From: UBA4421 sp002704225
GTDB lineage: Bacteria; Pseudomonadota; Gammaproteobacteria; Pseudomonadales; Azotimanducaceae
Assembly (NCBI GenBank): GCA_902556425.1
Contig: CACDWG010000005.1
Location: 1 to 64,000 of the forward strand
DNA: 64,000 nucleotides
Direction: 5' to 3'
Below the pieces are notes generated by a model. The model did no database searches and was not told the origin of the DNA. It was given only the letters and a program-made list of their open reading frames with translations. Below, piece by piece: positions 8,649-16,558 of the stretch. The translations under genes and the position numbers were made by a program. Within the stretch, counting starts at the first letter, position 1, and each line of letters opens with the position of its first letter.

Positions 8649-9413
8649 TCACCGACTTTTCATGGTGCTGGGCTTGACCGAAGGTCCAGCCACTTGGGTG
8701 TGCCGATCAAACCATTGATCCCCAGTTTCACCCAATCGCGCACGGATGCCACGCTTGATTTTCGACGTGGTGCCAGACGGAAAAGTCGCCATGCGTTTCG
8801 CCAAATCTGTCGCGCACGCTATCACGTGGGCGTCGTCCACACATTGAGTAGCCAAACCCAAACGCAACAGCTCCGGACCGGCAATTCGGTCACCCACCAA
8901 GGTCACTTGGGCAATCACCGCCTCGCTATGACGCAGATTCAACCACGCCATGTTATACGGTGCCGCCATACCGATTTGCACCTCACCGACTTGCAGAAAC
9001 GATTTCTCACCGACCACCAAGTAGTCACAGGCGATGGCCAGCGCGGCACCGCCATTGATGGCATAGCGCTCCATGGCTCCGATCAACGGGGTGCTGCATT
9101 CAAATAGCGCGCGGTGGGCGCCGCGCCAAATTTGTTGAAAATCCGGCAGCCATTCGGGTTCGGGGGTATCGTTGAACGCTGCTAGATCCAAACCCGAACA
9201 AAAGCTGCCACCAGCCCCCCGAAGTACGATGGCCTGAACGTCTGCATCTGCATCCAAGCGCGCGATGCCCTCGGCTAAACCCAGCCCAAGGGGACCGACA
9301 ATGGCGTTTTTTCGTTCCGGGCGGTTCAGGATCACTTCGCCCCAACACGCTCCCTCGTCTGCTTGGTGTTTCGTAACCCAAACGGCGTCGTTGGCCTGCA
9401 ATAGATTCGTCAT
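8649..9413 (-). CDS. Enoyl-CoA hydratase/isomerase family protein
   Basis: A crotonase-fold protein of about 254 residues with SFCSGLDLAAF and AINGGAALAIACD forming the oxyanion hole, and the acidic residue in VGEVQIG at the Glu164 position. As in the crotonase at 303, the Glu144 position is not glutamate (alanine here), which points to isomerase-like or other crotonase chemistry. The ATG at 9413 follows AAGGGGG; an in-frame TTG lies one codon upstream. It is the last gene of a probable MATE-DMT-crotonase operon, 11 bp after the DMT gene. Confidence 0.82.
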   Translation of the reverse strand: MTNLLQANDAVWVTKHQADEGACWGEVILNRPERKNAIVGPLGLGLAEGIARLDADADVQAIVLRGAGGSFCSGLDLAAFNDTPEPEWLPDFQQIWRGAHRALFECSTPLIGAMERYAINGGAALAIACDYLVVGEKSFLQVGEVQIGMAAPYNMAWLNLRHSEAVIAQVTLVGDRIAGPELLRLGLATQCVDDAHVIACATDLAKRMATFPSGTTSKIKRGIRARLGETGDQWFDRHTQVAGPSVKPSTMKSR

Positions 9414-9424
9414 CAATCCCCCTT

Positions 9425-10348
9425 CTAGAACAACATCAATATACCGAGTACCAGCAGGACCATTCCAAGAACTTCCCGCCGGCGCACTCGCTCATTTAAC
9501 AGCCAGACCGAAGTCATGAGCGTAAAGAGTAACTCAATCTGACCCAGCGCCCGAACCATGGCCGCATTGTAGAGCGCCATCGCCGTGAACCAACACGCCG
9601 AGGCCACCATGGCTATCAGCCCGACCAACAACGCCGGCCGCCAGTGCAGTAGCACCTGGGTGAGTTGGCCCGGTTCCGAAAATCTAAGGTAACAACCCAT
9701 AAAGACAGCCTGCAACGTTACGGCGACAGCCAAAGTGAACGAGGCGACCAACAGGGCCTGATCAAAGCTGGCTTCCACCACCCCTGCATCCGCCATCATC
9801 GGCTCCAACAGCGCCAAACTGGCACCACGGTAGCAAATAGCGCACAGCGCCAAAAACGTCGCGGCCAGAACGCCAAACCAGACCCGACGGTCGGCTCGGA
9901 CTAAGTCTTTCGGGCGAATATTGCCCGACAACAAAAACACGCCCAACAAGCTGATACCAATGCCGCCGAGCGCTTGGGCGCTTACGCTTTCACCCAGCAA
10001 TAGTAGGCCCAACATAACCGCCTGAACCGCTTCAGTTTTGCTCAGAGCGGTACCCAGCGCAAAGTGCGAACCGCTGACCGCAGCCACCAAGGCGGAAGTT
10101 GCCACACTCTGAGCAACGGCCCCCACACTGACGAAAAGCAAAAACCGCTGGTTTGGCACAAGCCCGCTCGAGGCATTGGAGAAGTCCGCCATGAAACCAA
10201 AAAACAACCACGCAAAGGGCAGTGCAAACAGAAAACGTACGTAGGCTGCCCCGTTAACCGACAGATTTCCTGTCAAACGTCGCTGGAGCAAGGAGCGCAG
10301 GTTTTGCAGAAAGGCACCCGCAATGGTAAGCACGATCCAAGGACTCAT
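9425..10348 (-). CDS. DMT-superfamily (EamA-like) transporter
   Basis: A 307-residue inner-membrane protein with about ten hydrophobic segments, starting at residue 3 and ending at the C-terminus, in two similar halves as expected for EamA repeats. A short cytoplasmic loop (RPKDLVRADRR) separates them. It is likely a metabolite or drug exporter of unknown substrate. Its start overlaps the stop of the MATE gene in an ATGA, so the two are translationally coupled. Confidence 0.85.
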   Translation of the reverse strand: MSPWIVLTIAGAFLQNLRSLLQRRLTGNLSVNGAAYVRFLFALPFAWLFFGFMADFSNASSGLVPNQRFLLFVSVGAVAQSVATSALVAAVSGSHFALGTALSKTEAVQAVMLGLLLLGESVSAQALGGIGISLLGVFLLSGNIRPKDLVRADRRVWFGVLAATFLALCAICYRGASLALLEPMMADAGVVEASFDQALLVASFTLAVAVTLQAVFMGCYLRFSEPGQLTQVLLHWRPALLVGLIAMVASACWFTAMALYNAAMVRALGQIELLFTLMTSVWLLNERVRRREVLGMVLLVLGILMLF

Positions 10349-11715
10349 AACGGGATCAGCGCCCGATTAGAAATCATATTGAAGCGCATACCCAAGGCGG
10401 CAGATGCCGCTACCAGTCCGGCGGCGAGGCCAAGCCAATAGCCCGAAACACCGTAGTCCAGACCCGCAAAGAACCCAAAGCCCAATATCCACGCGATAGG
10501 GAAGCCAAACAGCCAGTAACAGCTGAAGGCAATAAAAAATGGCACGGCGGTGTCTTTGAAGCCACGCAGCGCTCCCATGGCATTGACTTGCACCCCATCG
10601 AATATCAGAAAACAGGCCACAATGCCTAACAGGCTCGTGGCGATGCCAATAACCTCAGCCTGCTGGGTGTAGAGACCGATCAACCAAGGGCCCGCAAGCA
10701 GCAGCAGGACGATCGAAACCGTCGCAAAGGCCGCGCTGGCGGCCATGGCCAGCCAGCCTACGTGACGAGCCGCCGCCACATTGCCGGCACCCACGTTGAA
10801 GCCCACGCGAATCGAAGTGGCCATACCCAAGCCGAGAGGCACCATAAAGATCAGCCCGCTCAAATTATTGATGATTTGGTGAGCAGCAACGGTTTCCGGC
10901 CCCAATCGCCCGATCAGCAAGGTCACGACGGCAAAAAAACCAAACTCCACAAACGTTGCCATCCCTATGGGCAAACCTACCCGAAACAGAGTCGCGATTT
11001 GACGGGTATTCGGCGGGCTAAACCGAGCGAAGAGACCAAAGCGCGACACTCTCGAGAACGCCACAACACCGGCCATGGCCAACAGTTCCAGCAACATAAC
11101 CAAGGCGGTGGCCCAGCCACAGCCCTCGGCTCCCATCGGCTCGATGCCAAGGCCACCGAACACGAACCAGTAATTCAGCGGTATCTTTAACAACAAACCA
11201 ATCCCCGCAATCAGCATGGCTGGCTTTGTCCAGGAAAGACCTTCGCAGAAGTACCGAAGGGCAAAGTACCCCAACACAGGCACCATGCCCCAGCTTGCGG
11301 CACTCAGGTACCCCATCGTGACATCAACAATCGCCGCCTCGATGCCTAACGCCAGATAGACGGGGCCCGCGCTTTTGAGGCCGATTGTCAACACAATGCC
11401 CAACCCCAGCGCTACCCAAAGCCCCTGACGAGTAACTTCCCCTACCTCAGCGTCCTTACCGGCACCATTGAGCTGAGCAATCATTGGGGTTGTAGACATC
11501 ACCACCCCACTGACCAGCATCAGCGTTGGCCAAAGTACCGCACCGCCCAACGCCACGCCGGCAAGCTCCAATGCCCCAACTTGACCCGCCATAATCGTGT
11601 CGGCCACGCCCATGCCCATTTGCGCCAACTGGGCAGCCACCAAGGGCAACGCCAAACGAATCAACTGGGTCAGTTCGAAGCGTGTGCTGCCGGGTATGCC
11701 TTTTTCCTGTCGCAT
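10345..11715 (-). CDS. MATE-family multidrug/cation antiporter
   Basis: A protein of about 456 residues with twelve predicted membrane segments, beginning LIRLALPLVAAQLAQMGMGV, with the typical VADTIMAGQ just after the first helix. This is the NorM-type multidrug and toxin extrusion family, which exports cationic drugs using Na+ or H+. I chose the ATG at 11715 because the frame upstream (to 11850) is not membrane-like and would cross a Fur-like box and the rubrerythrin promoter region. The 4-bp ATGA overlap with the DMT gene suggests one export operon. Confidence 0.9.
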   Translation of the reverse strand: MRQEKGIPGSTRFELTQLIRLALPLVAAQLAQMGMGVADTIMAGQVGALELAGVALGGAVLWPTLMLVSGVVMSTTPMIAQLNGAGKDAEVGEVTRQGLWVALGLGIVLTIGLKSAGPVYLALGIEAAIVDVTMGYLSAASWGMVPVLGYFALRYFCEGLSWTKPAMLIAGIGLLLKIPLNYWFVFGGLGIEPMGAEGCGWATALVMLLELLAMAGVVAFSRVSRFGLFARFSPPNTRQIATLFRVGLPIGMATFVEFGFFAVVTLLIGRLGPETVAAHQIINNLSGLIFMVPLGLGMATSIRVGFNVGAGNVAAARHVGWLAMAASAAFATVSIVLLLLAGPWLIGLYTQQAEVIGIATSLLGIVACFLIFDGVQVNAMGALRGFKDTAVPFFIAFSCYWLFGFPIAWILGFGFFAGLDYGVSGYWLGLAAGLVAASAALGMRFNMISNRALIPL

Positions 11716-11800
11716 AGCGCTCTGGGTCAATGTACGTGGTGGCGGGATTGTACGCTTCTTTCCTGTGAGCGCACGGCATCCTCTCTCAGCTGCTAAATGG

Positions 11801-11819
11801 GAATAATTATCATTTGCAA
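11801..11819. promoter_or_regulatory. Fur-box-like sequence
   Basis: Read on the minus strand, this stretch matches the 19-bp E. coli Fur consensus at about 14 positions, with the core AATGATAAT intact. It lies about 86 bp upstream of the MATE start and 25 bp left of the predicted OxyR site, so it could control either divergent gene. The match was made by eye and AT-rich chance matches are common. Confidence 0.35.
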
Positions 11820-11842
11820 AAACAATCGTAAGGTGAGTTTTG

Positions 11843-11879
11843 ATAGGCAACGCCTATATTTATGATCTAAACATTCAAA
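11843..11879 (+). promoter_or_regulatory. Predicted OxyR site in the rubrerythrin promoter
   Basis: The first half is a perfect ATAG-N7-CTAT (11843-11857). At the helical spacing expected for an OxyR tetramer the next elements, at 11865 and 11876, each match two of four bases, giving 12 of 16. A good -10 hexamer, TATACT, lies at 11902-11907. With a 17-bp spacer the -35 position would begin exactly where the OxyR site ends and has no consensus -35, as in OxyR-activated promoters. An oxyR gene lies 2.5 kb away. Confidence 0.5.
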
Positions 11880-11930
11880 TAGAAAGATTGGTTCAAGTAC
11901 CTATACTGCGCTGCATCGGTAGACCGCTCG

Positions 11931-11975
11931 CCGATGACTCAAAGAGTCTTTGACCATCGGTTCACCAAACGAACC
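11931..11975 (+). promoter_or_regulatory. Hairpins in the rubrerythrin 5' leader
   Basis: Between the predicted transcription start near 11914 and the rubrerythrin start are nested complementary segments: 11931-11936 with 11955-11960 outside, and 11940-11945 with 11947-11952 inside. A further GGTTC/GAACC pair spans 11959-11975. The outermost stem and the last pair share bases 11959-11960, so they may compete. Function unknown; an mRNA-stability or translation-control role is inference. Confidence 0.35.
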
Positions 11976-12002
11976 ACCTAAACGATTATGGAGTTCATGC
12001 AA

Positions 12003-12419
12003 ATGGATCTTAAAGAAAGCGAAACTTTACAGAACCTGAAGGACGCCTTTGCCGGCGAATCTCAGGCCAACCGTCGATACCTGTACTTTGCAGCAAAGGC
12101 TGACATTGAGGGCGAAAATGACGTAGCCGCCGTATTCCGCTCAACTGCTGAAGGCGAAACAGGTCACGCACACGGCCACCTTGAATACATGGAAGCTGTT
12201 GGCGATCCCGCAACGGGCCTGCCCATGGGTAACACTGCGGACAACCTACGTGCATCCGTCGCAGGCGAAACCCATGAGTACACAGACATGTACCCTGGCA
12301 TGGCGAAAACCGCTCGTGATGAAGGCTTTGATGAAATCGCAGATTGGTTCGAGACGCTAGCTAAGGCTGAGCGGTCTCACGCTAACCGGTTCCAGAAAGC
12401 TCTCGATGCAATGGGCTAA
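12003..12419 (+). CDS. Rubrerythrin-like diiron protein without rubredoxin domain
   Basis: A 138-residue four-helix ferritin-like protein that probably reduces hydrogen peroxide at a diiron site. Iron ligands appear in two repeats: ESQANRRYLYF and EGETGHAHGHLEY in the first half, ETHEYTDMYP and AERSHANRF in the second. Each repeat has an E-x2-H motif. Classical rubrerythrins end in a rubredoxin domain with two CxxC motifs; this protein stops at the diiron domain, so electrons must come from another protein. Three in-frame ATGs lie close together; the third is chosen because GGAG is 9 nt upstream. A terminator follows, then the Fe-S protein and DUF3501 genes. Confidence 0.92.
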   Translation: MDLKESETLQNLKDAFAGESQANRRYLYFAAKADIEGENDVAAVFRSTAEGETGHAHGHLEYMEAVGDPATGLPMGNTADNLRASVAGETHEYTDMYPGMAKTARDEGFDEIADWFETLAKAERSHANRFQKALDAMG

Positions 12420-12441
12420 ACCCCACTGTGACGCGAACGAT

Positions 12442-12468
12442 AAAGGGGCTTTCAACAGCCCCTTTTTT
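12442..12468 (+). terminator. Intrinsic terminator after rubrerythrin
   Basis: AAGGGGCT (12443-12450) pairs with AGCCCCTT (12457-12464) around TTCAAC and runs into a T tract. It should separate most rubrerythrin message from the Fe-S protein gene at 12519, with read-through possible. Confidence 0.9.
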
Positions 12469-12518
12469 ATTGGTACGGCAAAGATAGCCAACATGAATCA
12501 ACGTGATAGAGGTCTTCA

Positions 12519-13847
12519 ATGAGTGCAAAAGAGGGTAATTTACAGGCGCCGAAACGCGCGCCCCTGGACTGGAAAAATCCAGAGTTCTACGACGAGACAT
12601 CCTTACATGCTGAGATGGAGCGAGTCTTCGATGTCTGCCACGGCTGCCGTCGCTGCGTGAGCCTGTGCGACTCCTTTCCCACACTTTTCGATCTCATCGA
12701 CGAATCAGACACCTTTGAAGTGGACGGCGTAGACAAAGCTGATTACGGCAAGGTCGTCGATCAGTGCTTCCTTTGCGATTTATGCGCAGAAACCAAGTGC
12801 CCCTATCTGCCTCCCCACGAATGGGCACTGGACTTTCCACACCTGATGTTGCGTGCCAAGGCGCAAAAATTTGCCAAAAACGACACCAAATGGCGAGATC
12901 GAATCATCACGTCAACGGACCCGATATTTGACGCGATATCAACGCCCGGCATCGCGCAACTGGCCAACGCGGCAGCGGGTTCAAAAACCCTGCGTAAAGC
13001 GGGTGAGGCGCTGTTTGGTCTACACCAGGATGCACCACTGCCCCACTTCAGCACCAAGGCGCTGACCAAACAATTGCCGGCCCTCATTGGTGAAGAACTG
13101 CCAGTGACGAGCACAGATCGTACCAGCGGCAAGGTCGCAATTTACGTTACCTGCTACGGTGATCATAACGAACCACAAATGGTCGAAGACCTAATCGCCG
13201 TGCTGCAACACAACAATGTTCCGGTCAAAATTCTGCAGGACGCAAAATGCTGCGGCATGCCAAAACTGGAACTGGGCGACCTCAAGAAAGTTGAGAAAAT
13301 GAAAGACGCCAACATCCCGGTGTTCGCTCAGGCGATTGCGGAGGGCTACGACATCATCGCACCGATTCCGTCATGCGTCCTGATGTACAAGCAAGAATTA
13401 CCACTGATGTTTCCTGAAGACGAGACAATTGCCGAGGTCAAATCGCATTTCTTTGACCCATTCGAATACCTGATGCTTAGACACAAAGACTCGTTGATCG
13501 ATACTGAGTTCCGACAGCCTCTCGGCAAGGTGGCCTACCACGTCGCCTGCCACCAGCGCGTGCAAAACTTTGGTATGAAGACTCGGGAATTTTTACAACT
13601 CATTCCAGACACGGAGGTAACCGCCATTGAACGCTGTTCCGGGCACGATGGCACCTACGCCGTAAAGGCGGAAACCTTTGATAAGGCCAAAAAAATCGCG
13701 CGACCGGTGGTCAAGCGCGTGAAGGACAGTGAGGCCGATACTTTCGGCTCCGACTGTCCAATGGCCGGCCGACTGATCGCCGACGGCATGGACGAGGGTG
13801 AGGCCCAGCACCCGGTCAGCATGGTACGCAAAGCTTATGGCATCTAA
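12519..13847 (+). CDS. GlpC/HdrD-like iron-sulfur electron-transfer protein
   Basis: This 442-residue cytoplasmic protein has two ferredoxin-like 4Fe-4S motifs, Cys40/43/46/50 and Cys83/86/89/94 (the latter followed by PYLPPHEW). Two CCG-type domains follow: one with CYGDHNEP...KCCGMPKLELGD around 205-255, and one with ACHQRVQNFG...RCSGHDGTY around 335-380, where the second CCG is CSG. This is the architecture of heterodisulfide reductase D and GlpC. Its place between rubrerythrin and DUF3501 suggests that it feeds electrons to the rubrerythrin, which lacks its own rubredoxin; that is inference. AGAGG precedes the ATG. It is followed by DUF3501 after 40 bp. Confidence 0.88.
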   Translation: MSAKEGNLQAPKRAPLDWKNPEFYDETSLHAEMERVFDVCHGCRRCVSLCDSFPTLFDLIDESDTFEVDGVDKADYGKVVDQCFLCDLCAETKCPYLPPHEWALDFPHLMLRAKAQKFAKNDTKWRDRIITSTDPIFDAISTPGIAQLANAAAGSKTLRKAGEALFGLHQDAPLPHFSTKALTKQLPALIGEELPVTSTDRTSGKVAIYVTCYGDHNEPQMVEDLIAVLQHNNVPVKILQDAKCCGMPKLELGDLKKVEKMKDANIPVFAQAIAEGYDIIAPIPSCVLMYKQELPLMFPEDETIAEVKSHFFDPFEYLMLRHKDSLIDTEFRQPLGKVAYHVACHQRVQNFGMKTREFLQLIPDTEVTAIERCSGHDGTYAVKAETFDKAKKIARPVVKRVKDSEADTFGSDCPMAGRLIADGMDEGEAQHPVSMVRKAYGI

Positions 13848-13887
13848 CCCGCCACCGGGATTTGCCACGTTAATTGGAGACAGACTT

Positions 13888-14469
13888 ATGACACTCACAC
13901 GTTCCGATCTTTGGTCATTAGAGGAATACGCCGGGCACCGCCAAGCGTTCCGCTCTCAGGTAATGGCTCACAAGAAACGCCGCAACATCGCTCTCGGGCC
14001 CAACGCGACCCTCTACTTTGAAGACGAACTGACCATGCGTTATCAAATTCAAGAGATGCTGCGGGTGGAGCGAATTTTTGAAGCCGCCGAAATCGAAGAA
14101 GAACTGGCGTCTTATAATCCGCTGATTCCAAACGGCAGTAACTGGAAAGCGACGTTCATGATCGAGTATGGCGACATCGAAGAGCGCAAAGTCGCTTTGG
14201 CGACCATGGGCGGTATCGAACAAACGGTATGGGTTCGAGTCGGTGACGCCGGCGAGAAAATTTACGCCATCACCAACGAAGATATGGATCGCACCCGAGA
14301 CGAAAAGGCGGCGGCCGTGCACTTCATGCGGTTTGAGCTCGGCGCGGCAGACATCGGCAAACTCAAAGCCGGTGAGGGCCTCTTTATGGGCATTGACCAC
14401 GCCTCGCTGGCCGGCAGTTATGAGGTATCTGAGGACCAACGAGCCGCCCTGATCGCCGACTTCGCCTAA
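13888..14469 (+). CDS. DUF3501 family protein
   Basis: This 193-residue soluble protein matches the DUF3501 pattern: an N-terminal LTRSDLWSLEEY, a basic KKRRNIALGPN, FEDELTMRYQIQEMLRVERI and NPLIPNG. It has no cysteine cluster or membrane segment. The function is unknown, but the family is repeatedly found beside rubrerythrin and GlpC-like Fe-S genes, so a part in peroxide reduction or in assembling that system is plausible. The ATG is chosen because TTGGAGA lies 7 nt upstream; a longer frame overlaps the previous gene. Confidence 0.85.
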   Translation: MTLTRSDLWSLEEYAGHRQAFRSQVMAHKKRRNIALGPNATLYFEDELTMRYQIQEMLRVERIFEAAEIEEELASYNPLIPNGSNWKATFMIEYGDIEERKVALATMGGIEQTVWVRVGDAGEKIYAITNEDMDRTRDEKAAAVHFMRFELGAADIGKLKAGEGLFMGIDHASLAGSYEVSEDQRAALIADFA

Positions 14470-14475
14470 CGCCCC

Positions 14476-15378
14476 TTAGAGATCCGCCATGCACTCGCCC
14501 AGGGTGCTGGCGACCTTCTCCAACAACTCGCCACGAGTTGACGTTGAACGCCAACACAGACCCAAGGTCCGTCTGGGGCTGTCCGAGCCCTTGGCTGTAA
14601 ACGGTATGTATCGTACAGAGCCTTTGTTTGCTGAGTCGGCAGGTACGGCCAGCTGGGGAATGAGGGTAATCCCGACGCCAGCGGCAACCAGCTGGCGCAG
14701 CGTCTCCAGACTGGTCGCACTGTAGCTTTTGCTCTCGATGCCCCGATGGGCCTGACAGACTTCTAGAGCCTGATCGCGAAAGCAGTGGCCATCTTCCAGC
14801 AGCAGCACCTCTTCCCCCTCAAGATCATTGGTCGAAACTTCCGCCCAATTCGCCTTCGGGTGGTCCGCCGGCACAGCGAGCACGAAGGGTTCGTCAGCCA
14901 AGGCCACCTCTCGAATATTTTCTTCGCCCAACGGCAGAGCAAGCAATGTGGCGTCCAGATCACCCTGCTTCAGCATTCGCGTAATATTCGACGTCTGAGC
15001 CTCGGTCAATTGAATCTGTAAATTTGGGAACGCTTCCCGAATCGGTCCTAGCACCTTGGGCAGCACGTAGGGTGCCATGGTTGGAATGATACCAACCCTC
15101 AAATCTCCGCCCATGGGATCTCGAAGCTGCTCAGACAAAGCCATGAGCGAATTGACTTCAATCAATATCCGCTGGGTCTGTTGAACAATTTGCTCTCCTT
15201 CAGGGGTCAACATGACCCGCCGGTTACTGCGCTCGAGCAACACGACGCCCAACGTTTCTTCAAGTTTTTTCAGTTGCGTTGACAGCGTCGGCTGACTGAC
15301 AAAGCAGGACTCCGCCGCTCGCCCGAAGTGACGATGTTCTGCAACCGCGACCAGATAACGTAAGTCACGTAGATTCAT
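14476..15378 (-). CDS. oxyR: OxyR, peroxide-sensing LysR regulator
   Basis: A 300-residue LysR-type regulator. The N-terminal helix-turn-helix has HFGRAAESCFVSQPTLSTQLKKLE. The redox pair is Cys199 in EDGHCFRDQ and Cys208 in ALEVC, the same numbering and context as E. coli OxyR, where peroxide forms the 199-208 disulfide and switches on transcription. Its start overlaps the stop of the cytochrome c5 gene (ATGA), so the two are coupled. It is convergent, six bases apart, with the rubrerythrin-Fe-S-DUF3501 block, whose promoter carries a predicted OxyR site. Confidence 0.96.
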   Translation of the reverse strand: MNLRDLRYLVAVAEHRHFGRAAESCFVSQPTLSTQLKKLEETLGVVLLERSNRRVMLTPEGEQIVQQTQRILIEVNSLMALSEQLRDPMGGDLRVGIIPTMAPYVLPKVLGPIREAFPNLQIQLTEAQTSNITRMLKQGDLDATLLALPLGEENIREVALADEPFVLAVPADHPKANWAEVSTNDLEGEEVLLLEDGHCFRDQALEVCQAHRGIESKSYSATSLETLRQLVAAGVGITLIPQLAVPADSANKGSVRYIPFTAKGSDSPRRTLGLCWRSTSTRGELLEKVASTLGECMADL

Positions 15379-15731
15379 GGCGTTGCCGTCACCCCAGCCT
15401 GCTCCAGCATGTAATCCACTGCATGAGCGAGCTGCTCGTCACTGCACTGCCAACACATTCCCTTGGCTGGCATGGCATTCAGACCATTAACGGTGGAAGC
15501 CACCAAGGCCTGACGACCTTTTGCAGCTCGAGGTTGCCATGCATCCGCATCCCCCAAGCGCGGGGCCCCACTGATACCGGGGTTATGGCAGGAAATACAG
15601 GCTTCGTTATAGGTCGACTGGCCCGGATGGGCATCCGCCAATGTTTCAGCAGATTCAGACGAACATGCCGCTAGAGAGGCCACAAGGCCCAACACCAACA
15701 CCCTATTGAGAAACGAAACCACAACTTTCAC
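15375..15731 (-). CDS. Cytochrome c5-type lipoprotein
   Basis: A 118-residue monohaem class I cytochrome c. A signal peptide ends in the lipobox LAAC (Cys23), so the mature protein is probably membrane-anchored on the periplasmic side. The haem site is Cys45-x2-Cys48-His49 (CISCH) and the axial methionine is in NAMPAKGMCWQC. The CWQC cysteine pair is a mark of the cytochrome c5 family. The GTG start has AAAGGAG 6 nt upstream. It carries electrons towards an oxidase. The coupling to oxyR is notable. Confidence 0.9.
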   Translation of the reverse strand: MKVVVSFLNRVLVLGLVASLAACSSESAETLADAHPGQSTYNEACISCHNPGISGAPRLGDADAWQPRAAKGRQALVASTVNGLNAMPAKGMCWQCSDEQLAHAVDYMLEQAGVTATP

Positions 15732-15787
15732 AAAAGTCTCCTTTGACTGCGCATCATCGCGCCTAATTAACCGCCCATCCGTGAACG

Positions 15788-16558
15788 CTAGCTTTTGAGA
15801 TCAAAACTATCGGCATCCAACGCAACAGGGAAGGCCTGTCGCAAGGCCGTCAAAGCCTCGAAATCCAATGTCGCTTCAACCTGACCGGCCTGATCGCCAG
15901 CAAGCACCAAGGGCTCACCATCCGGTGCGTAAACAGCACTGCCACCGGCATAGTCCAAACCACTGCCATCACGCCCAATAATATTCAATCCAATGCAATA
16001 GGCCTGATTTTCGATGGCACGGGCACGCAGCAACGTCTGCCAAGCAGCCGACCGAGCTGCGGGCCAATTCGCCACACAGACCAGCGCGTCGTAGTCGCCT
16101 TGATTGCGTAACCAAACAGGAAATCGCAAGTCGTAGCAAACACTCAAACACAGCCGCCACCCCCGGTAGGAAACAATGACTCGCTCGCCGCCTGCACTAA
16201 AGTACTGATCCTCACCCGCCATACGAAACAAATGCCGCTTATCGTAATATTGCACTCGCCCATCCGGCGTGGCCCAAATCAAACGATTAAAACAACCGCC
16301 ATCGTCAACAATCAGGCTGCCTGCGATAACCGAGCCAAGCGCCACAGCCCGCGCACTCATCCAAGTGACCGTGGGACCATCCATGGATTCCGCCATCGCT
16401 CTGGACTCCATGGTGAACCCAGTGCTGAACATTTCAGGCAACAAGATGACATCAGCGTAAGCACCAGATGCCAGCAAGGGTTCAAAATCGTCACGATTGC
16501 CCGCAGGGTCATGCCAACGGGTGGTGCCTTGGATCAAACTCACAGTTAAAGGCGGCAT
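15788..16558 (-). CDS. Omega-amidase (YafV-like nitrilase family)
   Basis: A 256-residue carbon-nitrogen hydrolase with the Glu-Lys-Cys triad at Glu42 (LPEMFSTGF), Lys107 (YDKRHLF) and Cys141 (SVCYDLRFP). The LPEMFSTGF context and RHLFRMAGEDQYFSAG are typical of YafV/NIT2-like omega-amidases, which hydrolyse 2-oxoglutaramate and 2-oxosuccinamate. The ATG chosen overlaps the end of the aminotransferase by 13 bp; a longer frame adds 24 unlikely residues. Paired with a glutamine- or methionine-linked aminotransferase, it would pull transamination forward by removing the oxoglutaramate product. Confidence 0.88.
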   Translation of the reverse strand: MPPLTVSLIQGTTRWHDPAGNRDDFEPLLASGAYADVILLPEMFSTGFTMESRAMAESMDGPTVTWMSARAVALGSVIAGSLIVDDGGCFNRLIWATPDGRVQYYDKRHLFRMAGEDQYFSAGGERVIVSYRGWRLCLSVCYDLRFPVWLRNQGDYDALVCVANWPAARSAAWQTLLRARAIENQAYCIGLNIIGRDGSGLDYAGGSAVYAPDGEPLVLAGDQAGQVEATLDFEALTALRQAFPVALDADSFDLKS

